From Chryseobacterium aquifrigidense (GTDB taxonomy: Bacteria > Bacteroidota > Bacteroidia > Flavobacteriales > Weeksellaceae), in contig NZ_VFPD01000001.1 in the NCBI RefSeq assembly GCF_006716485.1, positions 3,308,393 through 3,372,392 of the forward strand: a stretch of DNA of 64,000 bases, read 5' to 3'. The translations under genes and the position numbers were made by a program. Below the pieces are notes generated by a model. The model made no database searches and was not told the origin of the DNA. It worked only from the letters and a program-made list of their open reading frames with translations. This document shows positions 1 through 9,593 of this stretch, one piece after another (position 1 is the first letter of the stretch; each line of letters opens with the position of its first letter).

Positions 1-1277
1 CCGATACTTGCTTTATGGAAATAAGGATCAGAGTTAGCCTGAATATCTGTATCAGGACCCGTAATACCAGCATATCCCATAATGGTAGATCCAGAACCAG
101 GTTCCATATTTACCCCGCTTCCTTCAAGATTATGAGAGAAAGTATGGTTAGCTCCTAACTGGTGACCCATTTCGTGAGCTACATAGTCGATATCAAAGCT
201 ATCTCCTGATGGAATTCCGTTTGCCGGAGAAGTAAATCCTGAACCTTTTCCTTTAGGAACTGAAGATGTAGGATTAATACATACACATCCGATACATCCT
301 GCGTTTCCTCCGCCTCCGGATTTTCCGAATAAGTGTCCGATATCATAGTTTTCATTTCCAACATTGGCCGTCAAAGCTGCTTGCAGCTGTGTGTTCCAGG
401 CTCCCTGTGATCCCGTTGCAGCAGCTGCATATGGATCGTTATTCGGATCAATATAAATTACACCCGGAAAATTCTGTAAATTCAAATGCAATGCAAAATC
501 TTTCTCAAAAACTCCATTTACTCTGGTTAGGGTATTATTGATAGCAACAAGAGCAGGAGCTCTTTTCTCATCATCTGTAGCAGTAGCAGGCACGTTTGCA
601 AGTGTCATAAAGTATTGTGTATACTCACCTGTAACAGACATTGCCAGTCTCATTGTTCTGTATTTCTTATCAGAACTTTTGTTAAAAGTTGTTGGCTGAT
701 TAGTGAACGACTGTCCGTTTTTTAATAAAGCATCTATTTCCTTCTTAGCAGCAGGAGATTCTTCTGTAGAACACAGGAAACCATTCTTATCCTTTTTTGT
801 TTTAGGATGAACAGCGTACACGGTTTTGTCTGTTGATGCCGGATCAATAAATTCATATTTATCTCCATGGATAATCATTGACTGAAAATCATTAGGAGCG
901 ATACTGAATCTTAAGTATTTGGTAGGGTCATCTACACTTGTTCCAACATAAGATCCTAATTCATACTTATCTGCCAGTTCTTTTACAACTACTGGAAAAC
1001 TGTATACATTAAACCTTTCAATCTTCCCACTCATGGTAGGAAGAGAAATTACTACAGGAGTGGCATTTGTTCCCATTTCCTGTGCATTCTTCAGCTGAGA
1101 TCTCAGTAAGTTCAGGTCCAATTTATAGTACCCGTTACCTCTTACATTAGATTGATCTACTCTAAATCCTGTACTTCTTTTGTTATCGCCTCCTTTTTTA
1201 AGAGAAGTGGGTGTCCATTGCCCGAACACTGCCCCTCCTATAAAAGTAAACATTAAAGCAGTAAATACTCTTTTCAT
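1..1277 (-). CDS. Reprolysin-like zinc metallopeptidase, C-terminus beyond window
   Basis: Secreted zinc protease of the metzincin clan (M12B/reprolysin-like). Reading from the ATG at 1277 gives an open frame of 425 codons that runs off the window edge. The first 20 residues (MKRVFTALMFTFIGGAVFGQ) are a typical signal peptide. The catalytic zinc motif HExxHxxGxxH is present as HEMGHQLGANH, with H368, E369, H372 and H378. A glycine/cysteine-rich stretch (GGGGNAGCIGCVC) lies about 40 residues before it. A -7 box is seen 28 bp upstream. The full protein probably carries further C-terminal domains, perhaps a type IX sorting domain, but that part is not visible. Substrate unknown. The protease call is firm; the exact subfamily is not. 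Confidence 0.88.
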   Translation of the reverse strand, partial: MKRVFTALMFTFIGGAVFGQWTPTSLKKGGDNKRSTGFRVDQSNVRGNGYYKLDLNLLRSQLKNAQEMGTNATPVVISLPTMSGKIERFNVYSFPVVVKELADKYELGSYVGTSVDDPTKYLRFSIAPNDFQSMIIHGDKYEFIDPASTDKTVYAVHPKTKKDKNGFLCSTEESPAAKKEIDALLKNGQSFTNQPTTFNKSSDKKYRTMRLAMSVTGEYTQYFMTLANVPATATDDEKRAPALVAINNTLTRVNGVFEKDFALHLNLQNFPGVIYIDPNNDPYAAAATGSQGAWNTQLQAALTANVGNENYDIGHLFGKSGGGGNAGCIGCVCINPTSSVPKGKGSGFTSPANGIPSGDSFDIDYVAHEMGHQLGANHTFSHNLEGSGVNMEPGSGSTIMGYAGITGPDTDIQANSDPYFHKASI

Positions 1278-1304
1278 AAATTAAAACACAATTATAATTT
1301 CCGC

Positions 1305-1312
1305 CAAATATA
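1305..1312 (-). promoter_or_regulatory. -7 promoter box for the reprolysin-like protease
   Basis: On the minus strand this reads TATATTTG, matching the Bacteroidota -7 consensus TAnnTTTG, 28 bp before the start codon. No convincing -33 TTTG is at the expected distance. Confidence 0.4.
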
Positions 1313-1390
1313 ACTATTTTACAACTCACAGAGATAAAATAACTTAATATTTTTTAATATTATACATTCAACAAGCATATTCATTAAAAA

Positions 1391-1426
1391 AAATACAAAC
1401 TTCAGAATATTCTAAAGTTTGTATTT
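1391..1426 (-). terminator. Hairpin terminator after the DUF6048 gene
   Basis: Near-perfect inverted repeat: arms AAATACAAACTT and AAGTTTGTATTT with an inner palindrome AGAATATTCT and one mismatch. It lies 32 bp past the stop of the minus-strand outer-membrane gene and is followed, in that direction, by a T-rich run. Confidence 0.65.
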
Positions 1427-1457
1427 TATCTATTGTAAAAGTTTAGGAATAATATTT

Positions 1458-2123
1458 CTAGAACTTATAAGCGATATTCCATGCAAATCCCATATTAAAC
1501 TTTGAAGAGCTTTTTCCAAAACCGGGAACAATCATGGGAGAGATGTCATCCTGCTTGGAAGTATATACCATATATCTTGGCTGAAGATTTACATCTATAT
1601 AAAAATTGGAACTGAATAACTGCACCCTTCCTCCTATAGTTCCTTCCAGCCAGAAAGAAGACTGAGAGGATGAAGGAAATGCTTCGGAGGAGTTACTTCC
1701 CCCAAATCCACGAACGGGAACCGCCATATATTCCTGATTATAAAATGATCCTGCCACTTTTCCTCCAGCATAAAATCCGTTAAATTCATTTTCAGCATCT
1801 TTTGCAAGCATATAGAATGCTCCTAACTTAACAAAAGGACCGTTTGCTTTAGCATCATATCCATTCTTCTGATATACGTTTTTCTCAAAACCCGCTTCTG
1901 CAATGGCATGAACATTTCCCCTGATCTTTGAAGAGATAAATCCCTGATACAGTTTTCTATCCGAAAAAAATCCGGCTCCGGTATTCAATACATCAAGGCC
2001 AACCATAAAATTAGGCTCATATTTTTCGTGAACCTTCTTCTCTGCTTCCTTTTTTTTGTCTTGTGCCCAGCTTATTATTCCAAATAAACTAAAAAGAAAG
2101 GTAAAGATTAGTCTTGTCTTCAT
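1458..2123 (-). CDS. DUF6048-like outer membrane beta-barrel protein
   Basis: Predicted outer-membrane protein of 221 residues. A signal peptide (MKTRLIFTFLFSLFGIISWAQ) is followed by a short charged stretch and alternating amphipathic strands ending in an aromatic C-terminal residue (AWNIAYKF), the usual end of a beta-barrel. From family recognition it resembles DUF6048 proteins, which sit beside DUF6452 and rlmD in flavobacteria. Its start lies 35 bp inside the upstream DUF6452 gene, so the two are probably co-transcribed and translationally coupled. No enzymatic motif is visible and the role is unknown; transport or a structural role in the outer membrane is conceivable. Confidence 0.72.
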   Translation of the reverse strand: MKTRLIFTFLFSLFGIISWAQDKKKEAEKKVHEKYEPNFMVGLDVLNTGAGFFSDRKLYQGFISSKIRGNVHAIAEAGFEKNVYQKNGYDAKANGPFVKLGAFYMLAKDAENEFNGFYAGGKVAGSFYNQEYMAVPVRGFGGSNSSEAFPSSSQSSFWLEGTIGGRVQLFSSNFYIDVNLQPRYMVYTSKQDDISPMIVPGFGKSSSKFNMGFAWNIAYKF

Positions 2124-2565
2124 TCTCTATTTGATTTTGCACGGTCTCCAGTTTTAGTACCGGATTAGGAGTTAATAATTCTGAACTTAAATTCTCATAT
2201 GACTTTTTGATTCCACATCCCGGAGATACATAAGTTGACTTTGTAGTATACTTAATCCTTACTTTAGACTCTGCACCATCATATGTAAGTTTGAAATAAA
2301 CATCTGTATAAGGCGAATTGTCTACCCGCAAAGGAATGAGTCTGGAATCAATTTTTGCAAGTTTACCCAACTGTACTTTTCCGGCACCATAGTCTACGGC
2401 TACATAAAGGGTATCCAGTGTCTTCTCTTTTCCACTATCCATAGATCTGAAAGCCACCTTCATTCTGGGAGTTCCTTCTCCACTTTCACAAATATCATCG
2501 TCGCCTCCACAGGAAACAAGCATTCCTAAAAAGCAGATTGCTATGAGAAATTTAAAGTACTTCAT
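2089..2565 (-). CDS. DUF6452-like lipoprotein
   Basis: A 158-residue predicted lipoprotein. The N-terminus has a hydrophobic segment ending in the lipobox LVSC, with Cys19 followed by GGDDD, the acidic run after the lipidated Cys common in Bacteroidota. Conserved-looking cysteines occur again at CESGEG and PGCGIK, possibly a disulfide. It overlaps the downstream DUF6048 gene by 35 bp and lies about 30 bp after rlmD, so the three probably form an operon. The DUF6452 assignment rests on remembered gene neighbourhood (rlmD-DUF6452-DUF6048) and on size; function is unknown. Confidence 0.7.
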   Translation of the reverse strand: MKYFKFLIAICFLGMLVSCGGDDDICESGEGTPRMKVAFRSMDSGKEKTLDTLYVAVDYGAGKVQLGKLAKIDSRLIPLRVDNSPYTDVYFKLTYDGAESKVRIKYTTKSTYVSPGCGIKKSYENLSSELLTPNPVLKLETVQNQIENEDKTNLYLSF

Positions 2566-2596
2566 ATTAAGATTTGAAATTCAAATTTAAATAAAT

Positions 2597-4009
2597 TTAT
2601 TTTTTAATCAGTAATGCAATGTTCTCTACATGGTGTGTCTGCGGGAACATATCAACCGGTAATATTTTTACTAAAGTATAATGATCTTTCATCAAAGCAA
2701 GGTCTCTGGCCTGTGTTGCTGAATTACAGCTTACATAAACTACTTTTTCCGGTGAAAGCTTAAGGATCTGTTCTACAACCTTCTGATGCATTCCGTCTCT
2801 TGGTGGATCTGTAATTAATACATCTGCTTTAGGGTGGTTGGCCATGAATTCATCATTGAAAATATCTTTCATATCCCCACAGTAGAATGTTGTGTTTGTT
2901 AAACCGTTCAATGCAGCATGTTCTATTGCCGCATCTATTGCTTCCTGTACAGATTCTATTCCGATTACCTGTTTTGCATTTCTTGCTACGTACTGAGCAA
3001 TTGTCCCAGTTCCTGTATAAAGGTCGTACACTACTTCATCACCTTTGAGATCTGCAAATTCCAATGTTTTTCTATACAGTTCCAACGCCTGTTTGTAGTT
3101 GGTCTGGAAGAATGATTTCGGTCCTATCTTAAACTTCAGCCCGTCCATTTCTTCCATAAGGTAACCTTCTCCGAAATACACATTGATATTTAAATCATAG
3201 ATAGAGTCATTCTGTTTAGGATTGATGGCATATACCAACGTTTTAATCTGAGGGAATTTTTCCAATAAGAATTCGAAAAGCTTTTCTCTGTTTTCTTTTT
3301 CTTCTCTATAAAGCTGAAAAAGAACCATCCACTCTCCTTTTGAGTTCTGTCTCATCATTAAGGTTCTTAGGAAACCTTCCTGATTTCTCACATCAAAGAA
3401 ATCCAGGCCAGTGTTAACGCCATATTCTTTTACAGCCAATCTGATGGCATTGGAAGGATCTTCCTGAAGGAAACACTCTTTCAAATCAAGAATTTTGCTC
3501 CACATTCCCGGAATATGGAAACCTAAAGCGTCCTTGCTCCCGAAATTCTCTTCGGAACTGATTTCATATTGAGTAAGCCATCTTGCATTGGAGAAAGAAA
3601 ACTCCATTTTGTTTCTATAAAAATACTGTTCTTCAGATCCTAGAATGGGCACGGTTTCAAACTCATCAATTCCTCCGATTCTTTTAATATTGTTATATAC
3701 TTCTTCCTGTTTAAAATCAAGCTGTTTTTCATAGCTCATATTCTGCCATTTGCACCCTCCGCAAGTACCGAAGTGAATACATTTAGGCTCTACTCTGTAC
3801 GGTGATTTTTCAAGAATTTCAATCGCTTCGCCTTCATAGTATTTTGACTTCGCTTTTTTCACTCTCACATTCACAATATCTCCTGGAATTGCTCCTGTCA
3901 CCATGACCGTTTTACCTTCCTCTGTTTTTCCTATTGCTACGCCTTTTGCTCCGGCAGTCAACAATTTTATATTTTCAAGAGTCAGATCTCTTTTTTTCTT
4001 CCTACTCAT
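2597..4009 (-). CDS. rlmD: 23S rRNA (uracil-C5)-methyltransferase RlmD/TrmA family
   Basis: SAM-dependent RNA m5U methyltransferase of 470 residues. An N-terminal TRAM domain (about residues 10-70) is followed by the [4Fe-4S] cysteines C77, C83, C86 and C179. The Rossmann SAM motif is DLYTGTGTIAQ, then DPPRD, and the catalytic cysteine lies in YVSCNSATQ. The length and Fe-S cysteines fit RlmD (m5U1939 of 23S rRNA); Bacteroidota RlmD-type enzymes are sometimes annotated RumA/RlmCD, so the exact uridine target is not certain. A TATTTTTG -7-like box lies about 48 bp upstream. The two genes downstream are unrelated to RNA modification. Confidence 0.9.
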   Translation of the reverse strand: MSRKKKRDLTLENIKLLTAGAKGVAIGKTEEGKTVMVTGAIPGDIVNVRVKKAKSKYYEGEAIEILEKSPYRVEPKCIHFGTCGGCKWQNMSYEKQLDFKQEEVYNNIKRIGGIDEFETVPILGSEEQYFYRNKMEFSFSNARWLTQYEISSEENFGSKDALGFHIPGMWSKILDLKECFLQEDPSNAIRLAVKEYGVNTGLDFFDVRNQEGFLRTLMMRQNSKGEWMVLFQLYREEKENREKLFEFLLEKFPQIKTLVYAINPKQNDSIYDLNINVYFGEGYLMEEMDGLKFKIGPKSFFQTNYKQALELYRKTLEFADLKGDEVVYDLYTGTGTIAQYVARNAKQVIGIESVQEAIDAAIEHAALNGLTNTTFYCGDMKDIFNDEFMANHPKADVLITDPPRDGMHQKVVEQILKLSPEKVVYVSCNSATQARDLALMKDHYTLVKILPVDMFPQTHHVENIALLIKK

Positions 4010-4073
4010 TCTAAAATTTTCTATTTTCCTAATTGAAACCTTTACGTTCCAGTTTGCAAAAATACAATAAAAA

Positions 4074-4097
4074 AAACCTTATCCGAAGATAAGGTTT
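4074..4097 (-). terminator. Terminator of the thioredoxin-fold lipoprotein gene
   Basis: Perfect stem AAACCTTAT/ATAAGGTTT with a 6-nt loop, 20 bp past the stop of the minus-strand gene at 4118, followed in that direction by a long T run. Confidence 0.8.
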
Positions 4098-4117
4098 CTA
4101 TACTGTGTTAAAGTTTA

Positions 4118-5659
4118 TTATTTTGTTGGCGCCGGCTGTGGATTTGCTGGCTGTGGCGCTTGCTGCATTGCAGATGGATCAAGCTGCAGTTGCGGCTGCA
4201 TTTGTGCATTAGGATCTACTTTCGGAGCCGAAAGGCCTGTCTGCTTGTCAAGAATCGTTACCAATTCCTGTTCACCAAGGTTTACGAAAGATCTGCTGGC
4301 AATTTTACCATCTTTATCAATAATTACAAAGCAAGGTAATTTGAATCCGTATACTCCATATTTCTTAGCAATATCTGAGTTCAATCCTCCTTCTCCATAT
4401 ACATTTACTCCCTGAATTCCTTTTAATAAAGAATTACTTGTTTTAATGAATTGGTCTTTTGTATCATCAACGTTTACAAACACAAAATTCATTTTAGATT
4501 TATAAAAGTTTACTACTTCTTTTAATACAGGAACTGTAGCTTCGCTGATGTAAGGATTCCATGAAGCATAGAAGAATAACATATAAGGTTTTCCTTTGTT
4601 TTCAGAAAGCTGATATGATTTTCCGTCTTGTTTTGCTAATGATGCTTCAGGAGCTGCATCCCCTATTTTAAGTCCTGTAATTGCAACCTGCATTTTTAAA
4701 AGATCACTTTTAATAGTAGCATCTTTAATATCTGAATCGATGATCTTTTTAATCTTGTCAATATTGGCAGCCGGAGTCGTTGGATGAATATCAGCCTGAG
4801 CCATTACAAAGGCAAGAAGATAATCTTTTGCAGTTTGCGATAAATCTTTTTTTGTTTTTAAATACTGAGCGAACATCTCAGAAGTTGTAATCCCTGTTTT
4901 TCCTTTGCTGTTTGCTTCGGCATATTTCTGGAAATCAGGAGTCATTTTTACAAGAAGATATTGTCTGTAAAGAGGAATGGTTTTCACCATTGCATCTTTG
5001 TCTGTTTCTAACTGAGTTTCGTAATCTTTGAAAGCCTTAGAAGCTTTGAAAGAAGGATTTCCAGACATTGGACCGTGAGACATTTCATAGTTCGCAAGCA
5101 AGTTAAGAATGGTTACTTTCACATCGTTTTTCTTCCATTCCAACAATCCTTTACTTGGATTATTTTTCTTTGCAAGGTCATCTACATTTTTATTAATATC
5201 TGCTTCAATTTTATGCATCCCTTTCAAAAATGCAGCTTCATCTCCACTCATTAATACAGGCAGATTAACTTTACCACCATATTCTGCAAGAAACTTCATA
5301 CTTGCCGTAAGGAAATCATTATTCTTTTTAGCATCTCCGGTAATCACATATTCATTTGGGAAGGTAGCTCCGTTTCCTGAGATATTCACTTTCTGCCCAC
5401 CTTCAAGATAGATCAGGCTTTGTCTGCCAGCGTAATTGATTACGTACATTCCATCTTTAGGAGCATCAAAATTTCCTGAAAAGTTTCCGTCTTTATCAAG
5501 ACCTATATTAATCAAAGGCAGGGTTCCTACTCCTGAAGCTTCTACAAATTCGATTCTTTCTAATGGTGAGCTTCCAGTAATTTTTCCTTTTACTTCTACT
5601 TTTTTTGAACAAGACATCACAAAGAATGTGATGATAAACAATAAAAGATATTTTTTCAT
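4118..5659 (-). CDS. DUF4369/TlpA-type thioredoxin-fold lipoprotein lacking CxxC
   Basis: A 513-residue lipoprotein (lipobox VMSC at Cys17). The N-terminal region (about 20-130) resembles the beta-rich DUF4369 domain, a helical middle follows, and residues from about 330 to 470 form a TlpA/ResA thioredoxin fold. At the place of the redox WCxxC motif the protein reads W367-N-P-Y-I, so both catalytic cysteines are absent. A single Cys follows the LP pair in KLPCFVIID. The C-terminus is a Gln/Pro-rich tail of about 40 residues. It therefore cannot act as a classical disulfide reductase; a binding or chaperone role is possible. It is probably monocistronic, with its own terminator. Confidence 0.8.
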   Translation of the reverse strand: MKKYLLLFIITFFVMSCSKKVEVKGKITGSSPLERIEFVEASGVGTLPLINIGLDKDGNFSGNFDAPKDGMYVINYAGRQSLIYLEGGQKVNISGNGATFPNEYVITGDAKKNNDFLTASMKFLAEYGGKVNLPVLMSGDEAAFLKGMHKIEADINKNVDDLAKKNNPSKGLLEWKKNDVKVTILNLLANYEMSHGPMSGNPSFKASKAFKDYETQLETDKDAMVKTIPLYRQYLLVKMTPDFQKYAEANSKGKTGITTSEMFAQYLKTKKDLSQTAKDYLLAFVMAQADIHPTTPAANIDKIKKIIDSDIKDATIKSDLLKMQVAITGLKIGDAAPEASLAKQDGKSYQLSENKGKPYMLFFYASWNPYISEATVPVLKEVVNFYKSKMNFVFVNVDDTKDQFIKTSNSLLKGIQGVNVYGEGGLNSDIAKKYGVYGFKLPCFVIIDKDGKIASRSFVNLGEQELVTILDKQTGLSAPKVDPNAQMQPQLQLDPSAMQQAPQPANPQPAPTK

Positions 5660-5912
5660 TTCAATTTTTAATATTACACAAAAATACGCTTTTTAGGGCT
5701 TGTTAATTCACTCTAATTATTTTTTTTAAAAATTTTCTTATTACCATTCAAAAGGGATATTCCAATTATTGAAGACCATCTTTCTGAAGGTAAAAAGTAT
5801 TGAAAGTTTTTTTCAGAAACGATTCAATTACCTTCCAAATATATACTTAATAAATAAAGAATAACGAAGATCAGCTAATAAGTTAACAAACTTTAACAGG
5901 ATCATCTTTCAC
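5660..5912. other. Intergenic stretch, promoter only
   Basis: AT-rich spacer between the lipoprotein gene and the sdhB terminator. The only signal seen is TATTTTTG on the minus strand (5679-5686), a possible -7 box about 20 bp upstream of the lipoprotein start. No open frame of credible composition. Confidence 0.4.
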
Positions 5913-5951
5913 ATAAAAAAATCGCCTCCAGAAATGAAGGCGATTTTTTAT
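5913..5951 (-). terminator. Terminator of the sdhCAB operon
   Basis: Strong hairpin: A-tract, TCGCCT, a short inner stem CAGAAATG, AGGCGA, T-tract. It starts 16 bp past the sdhB stop and has U-tracts on both strands. Confidence 0.85.
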
Positions 5952-5966
5952 GTATTTGAATCAATT

Positions 5967-6734
5967 CTATCCTTGATCTGCAAGAGCAGCCATATATTCT
6001 CTGTTCATTCTTGCGATGTTTTCAAGAGAAATACCTTTAGGACATTCTACTTCACATGCTCCGGTGTTTGAACAGTTTCCGAATCCTTCTTCATCCATAG
6101 CTTTCACCATGTTCAGAACTCTTCTCTTAGCTTCTACTCTACCTTGTGGAAGTAATGCATACTGAGAAACTTTTGCTCCAACGAATAACATTGCAGATCC
6201 GTTTTTACAGGTAGCCACACAAGCTCCACAACCGATACAAGCAGCAGCATCCATTGCTTTATCTGCATCTTCTTTAGGAACAGGGATCGCGTTAGCATCC
6301 AGCGTATTACCGGAAGTATTCACAGAAATAAACCCTCCAGCTGCCATTACTCTGTCGAATGCGCTTCTGTCTACCATCAAATCCTTGATTACAGGGAAAG
6401 CAGCACTTCTCCAAGGTTCAATAACGATTGTCTCGCCATCTTTGAACATTCTCATGTGAAGCTGACAAGTTGTAATACCCGTATCAGGCCCGTGAGCTCT
6501 ACCATTGATGTAAAGAGAACACATACCGCAGATTCCTTCACGACAGTCGTGATCGAAAGCAATAGGTTCTTTTCCTTCGTTAATTAAGTTTTCGTTCAGG
6601 ATATCCAACATCTCCAAAAATGAAGAGTCTGTAGATACATCTGATATTTTATAGGTCTCAAACTGACCTTTAGTTTTACTATTTTTTTGTCTCCAAATTT
6701 TCAGCGTAAGATGTAAGCCTTTTTTTGCACTCAT
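5967..6734 (-). CDS. sdhB: Succinate dehydrogenase/fumarate reductase iron-sulfur subunit
   Basis: Electron-transfer subunit of complex II (255 residues), carrying electrons from the FAD subunit to the membrane cytochrome. The plant-ferredoxin type [2Fe-2S] ligands are C64, C69, C72 and C90. The C-terminal half has the bacterial ferredoxin cysteines in [11 protein letters not shown] and [14 protein letters not shown] for the [4Fe-4S] and [3Fe-4S] clusters. It is the last gene of sdhCAB, 23 bp after sdhA, and is followed by a strong terminator. Family membership is unambiguous. In Bacteroidota this complex usually works as succinate dehydrogenase with menaquinone, but fumarate reductase activity cannot be excluded. 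Confidence 0.96.
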   Translation of the reverse strand: MSAKKGLHLTLKIWRQKNSKTKGQFETYKISDVSTDSSFLEMLDILNENLINEGKEPIAFDHDCREGICGMCSLYINGRAHGPDTGITTCQLHMRMFKDGETIVIEPWRSAAFPVIKDLMVDRSAFDRVMAAGGFISVNTSGNTLDANAIPVPKEDADKAMDAAACIGCGACVATCKNGSAMLFVGAKVSQYALLPQGRVEAKRRVLNMVKAMDEEGFGNCSNTGACEVECPKGISLENIARMNREYMAALADQG

Positions 6735-6757
6735 AATGTTATATTTTAGGTTGGAGA

Positions 6758-8770
6758 TTATTTATAACTTCTAGTTTTAACCTCGATGTTGTCATATATC
6801 AGCTCTTCTTTATGCAACACTTCAGCGTTGATATCGTCACCCTGATATTCCCAAGCTCCGACGTATTTGTAGTTTACGTCATCTCTTTCCGCTTCTCCGT
6901 CCGGAGTTGAATGGTCTTCACGGAAATGTCCACCACAAGATTCATTTCTGTGTAGTGCATCGATAGCCATTAATTGTCCAAGTTCAAGGAAGTCTGCTAC
7001 TCTGAATGCTTTTTCAAGTTCAGTGTTCATACCTTCTCCTTCTCCCGGTACTTTTACATTTTTCCAGAAATTGTTTCTTACTTCTTCAATTTCCTTGATT
7101 GCTTCTCTTAATCCTTCAGGAGTTCTTCCCATCCCCACTTTATTCCACATAATGTTCCCCAATTGTTTGTGGAAATAGTCTACAGAATGAGTTCCTTTAT
7201 TGTTTAAGAAGAAATCAATTTTATCTTTAATTCCTTTTTCAGCCTCGTCAAACGCTCCTGAATTAGTAGGAATAGTTCCTGTTCTGATATCTGCAGAAAG
7301 ATAATCCGCAATAGTATAAGGAAGTACGAAATATCCGTCAGCAAGACCCTGCATCAATGCAGAAGCCCCAAGTCTGTTGGCTCCGTGATCTGAGAAGTTA
7401 GCCTCACCGATTACGAAACATCCAGGGATTGTAGACTGAAGGTTATAATCAACCCATACACCACCCATGGTATAGTGAACTGCAGGATAGATCTTCATTG
7501 GAGTTTTGTAAGGATCATCAGCAGTAATTTTTTCGTACATCACGAATAAGTTACCGTATTTCTCCTCTACCCAGCTCTTACCTAAATCATAGATCTGCTG
7601 ATCTGTAGGATTATGAATATGTTTTTCGATAGCGGCTTCTTTACCTTTTTTCATGATCTCAGTAGAGAAATCCAGGTAAACACCTTCCTGAGTATCATTA
7701 TTTTCAATTCCGAAACCGGCATCACATCTTTCCTTAGCAGCTCTGGAAGCAACGTCTCTAGGTACAAGGTTACCGAATGCAGGGTATCTTCTTTCCAAAT
7801 AATAATCTCTATCTTCTTCTTTAATATTTTCAGGTCTTAATTTACCTTCTCTGATCGCTACAGAATCTTCAATTTTCTTAGGAACCCAGATTCTTCCTGA
7901 GTTTCTTAATGATTCTGACATCAAAGTCAATTTAGACTGTTGTGTTCCATGAACAGGAATACAAGTCGGGTGAATCTGTACGTAGCAAGGGTTTGCGAAG
8001 TAAGCACCTTTCTTGTGAATTTTCCACGCTGCAGACACGTTTGATCCCATTGCGTTGGTAGAAAGGAAATATACGTTTCCGTATCCTCCTGATGCAATTA
8101 CAACAGCGTGAGCAGAATGCCTTTCAATTTCACCTGTTACAAGGTTTCTTGCGATAATTCCTCTTGCTTTTCCGTCAACAATAACAAGATCTAACATCTC
8201 ATGACGGTTGTACATCTTGATTCTTCCTTTACCGATCTGACGGCTCATTGCAGAATATGCACCTAATAATAACTGCTGCCCTGTTTGCCCTTTTGCGTAG
8301 AAAGTTCTTTTTACCTGAACCCCACCAAATGAACGGTTATCCAGCTGACCGCCGTAATCTCTCCCGAAAGGAACCCCCTGGGAAACACACTGGTCAATAA
8401 TATTTGCAGAAACTTCAGCTAATCTGTAAACGTTAGCTTCTCTGGCTCTATAGTCACCACCTTTAATGGTATCGTAGAATAATCTATAAGTAGAGTCACC
8501 ATCTCCCTGGTAATTCTTAGCTGCGTTGATCCCTCCCTGAGCTGCAATAGAGTGTGCTCTTCTTGGAGAATCCTGGTAGCAGAATGCTTTTACGTTGTAT
8601 CCTTGCTCAGCCAATGTAGCTGCAGCAGAACCTCCTGCCAAACCTGTACCTACAACAATAATATCAATCTTATCTCTGTTGTTTGGTGCAACAAGGTTCA
8701 TATGGTCTTTATGATTTTTCCACTTGTCTTTAAGAGGACCCGCTGGAATTCTTGAATCTAATTTACTCAT
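6758..8770 (-). CDS. sdhA: Succinate dehydrogenase/fumarate reductase flavoprotein subunit
   Basis: Catalytic subunit of complex II (670 residues), which oxidises succinate to fumarate with covalently bound FAD. The dinucleotide-binding motif is [13 protein letters not shown] near residue 40. The segment [11 protein letters not shown] contains the histidine that carries FAD in this family. HPTCIPVHG and the late motif [18 protein letters not shown] are the substrate-site and FAD-contact regions. The length (670) matches the long Bacteroidota/Bacillus type B form rather than the roughly 590-residue proteobacterial enzyme. It lies between sdhC (15 bp) and sdhB (23 bp) in one operon. Confidence 0.96.
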   Translation of the reverse strand: MSKLDSRIPAGPLKDKWKNHKDHMNLVAPNNRDKIDIIVVGTGLAGGSAAATLAEQGYNVKAFCYQDSPRRAHSIAAQGGINAAKNYQGDGDSTYRLFYDTIKGGDYRAREANVYRLAEVSANIIDQCVSQGVPFGRDYGGQLDNRSFGGVQVKRTFYAKGQTGQQLLLGAYSAMSRQIGKGRIKMYNRHEMLDLVIVDGKARGIIARNLVTGEIERHSAHAVVIASGGYGNVYFLSTNAMGSNVSAAWKIHKKGAYFANPCYVQIHPTCIPVHGTQQSKLTLMSESLRNSGRIWVPKKIEDSVAIREGKLRPENIKEEDRDYYLERRYPAFGNLVPRDVASRAAKERCDAGFGIENNDTQEGVYLDFSTEIMKKGKEAAIEKHIHNPTDQQIYDLGKSWVEEKYGNLFVMYEKITADDPYKTPMKIYPAVHYTMGGVWVDYNLQSTIPGCFVIGEANFSDHGANRLGASALMQGLADGYFVLPYTIADYLSADIRTGTIPTNSGAFDEAEKGIKDKIDFFLNNKGTHSVDYFHKQLGNIMWNKVGMGRTPEGLREAIKEIEEVRNNFWKNVKVPGEGEGMNTELEKAFRVADFLELGQLMAIDALHRNESCGGHFREDHSTPDGEAERDDVNYKYVGAWEYQGDDINAEVLHKEELIYDNIEVKTRSYK

Positions 8771-8785
8771 ACTAGTATATTGATA

Positions 8786-9448
8786 TTATTGAGTTATAAA
8801 ATGGAAAACTGCTACGATGATAAATCCTGCAGGGATAAGGATGGAATACCATGTCCCGAAAGCTTTGATCACCGGCGTATATTTTGGATGTCTAGCACCG
8901 ATAGACTGGAATGAAGACTGAAACCCGTGAGCTAAGTGTAATCCCAATAGAACAAAAGAAATTACATACAATGCCACTCTCCAAAGATCAGCAAACTTTT
9001 CATGAAGCTCAGGCCAGAAACGTTCAGCATCAGGAGTTAATCCTTCTACATACTTGTAATTCATTTCGTGTAGCCAGAAATCATATAAGTGAAGCGCCAA
9101 GAAAGCTAAAATAACAGCTCCCGAAATAATCATATTTCTGGACATCCATGAAGAATTCACTGATGCGTTGTTAGCTGCATACTTTACCGGACGCGCTTTA
9201 TTATTCTTGATTTCAAGGACAAATCCCATTACAAAATGGAATATTACTGCAAAACCAAGAATAGGCTGCATTAAGAACTGCACAAAAGGATTATAGCCCA
9301 TAAAGTCAGATGCTGTATTAAATGCATCCTTGTTTAGAACTGATAACAAATTGGTTGTCAAATGCAGTATAAGAAAAATCAGCAAAAACATAGCTGATAA
9401 TGCCATAGCGTATTTTCTACCTATCGTAGAACTCGTTAAACCTGCCAT
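8786..9448 (-). CDS. sdhC: Succinate dehydrogenase cytochrome b subunit (type B, single anchor)
   Basis: Membrane anchor of complex II, 220 residues with five predicted transmembrane helices, as expected for the one-subunit, two-haem type B family. Candidate haem histidines lie in the membrane segments (FLILHLTTN, FAVIFHFVMG, ALHLYDFWLH, LGLHLAHGF). No separate sdhD is present, consistent with type B. It is the first gene of sdhCAB. Upstream, a TAATTTTG -7-like box sits at 9472-9479 and a CRP-like palindrome at 9502-9517. The start ATG follows a normal 5' region and begins MAGLTSSTIGRKYAMA. Confidence 0.93.
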   Translation of the reverse strand: MAGLTSSTIGRKYAMALSAMFLLIFLILHLTTNLLSVLNKDAFNTASDFMGYNPFVQFLMQPILGFAVIFHFVMGFVLEIKNNKARPVKYAANNASVNSSWMSRNMIISGAVILAFLALHLYDFWLHEMNYKYVEGLTPDAERFWPELHEKFADLWRVALYVISFVLLGLHLAHGFQSSFQSIGARHPKYTPVIKAFGTWYSILIPAGFIIVAVFHFITQ

Positions 9449-9501
9449 ATAAGTTTAAATTTGAATTTCCACAAAATTAAGAAAGTTTAACAATATCGAA
9501 A

Positions 9502-9517
9502 AGTGAGAAATCTCACA
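9502..9517 (-). promoter_or_regulatory. CRP-like palindrome upstream of sdhCAB
   Basis: The minus strand reads TGTGAGATTTCTCACT, one base short of the TGTGA-N6-TCACA consensus, with perfect GTGAGA/TCTCAC half-sites. It lies 55-69 bp before the sdhC start and just upstream of a -7-like TAATTTTG. The regulator is not identified. Confidence 0.4.
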
Positions 9518-9593
9518 AATAGACAGTTTGTAATGTTTCTAAATAAGATTTTCACCCATTATAAATACAGGAAAATGGGTAAATTCAGAACCG

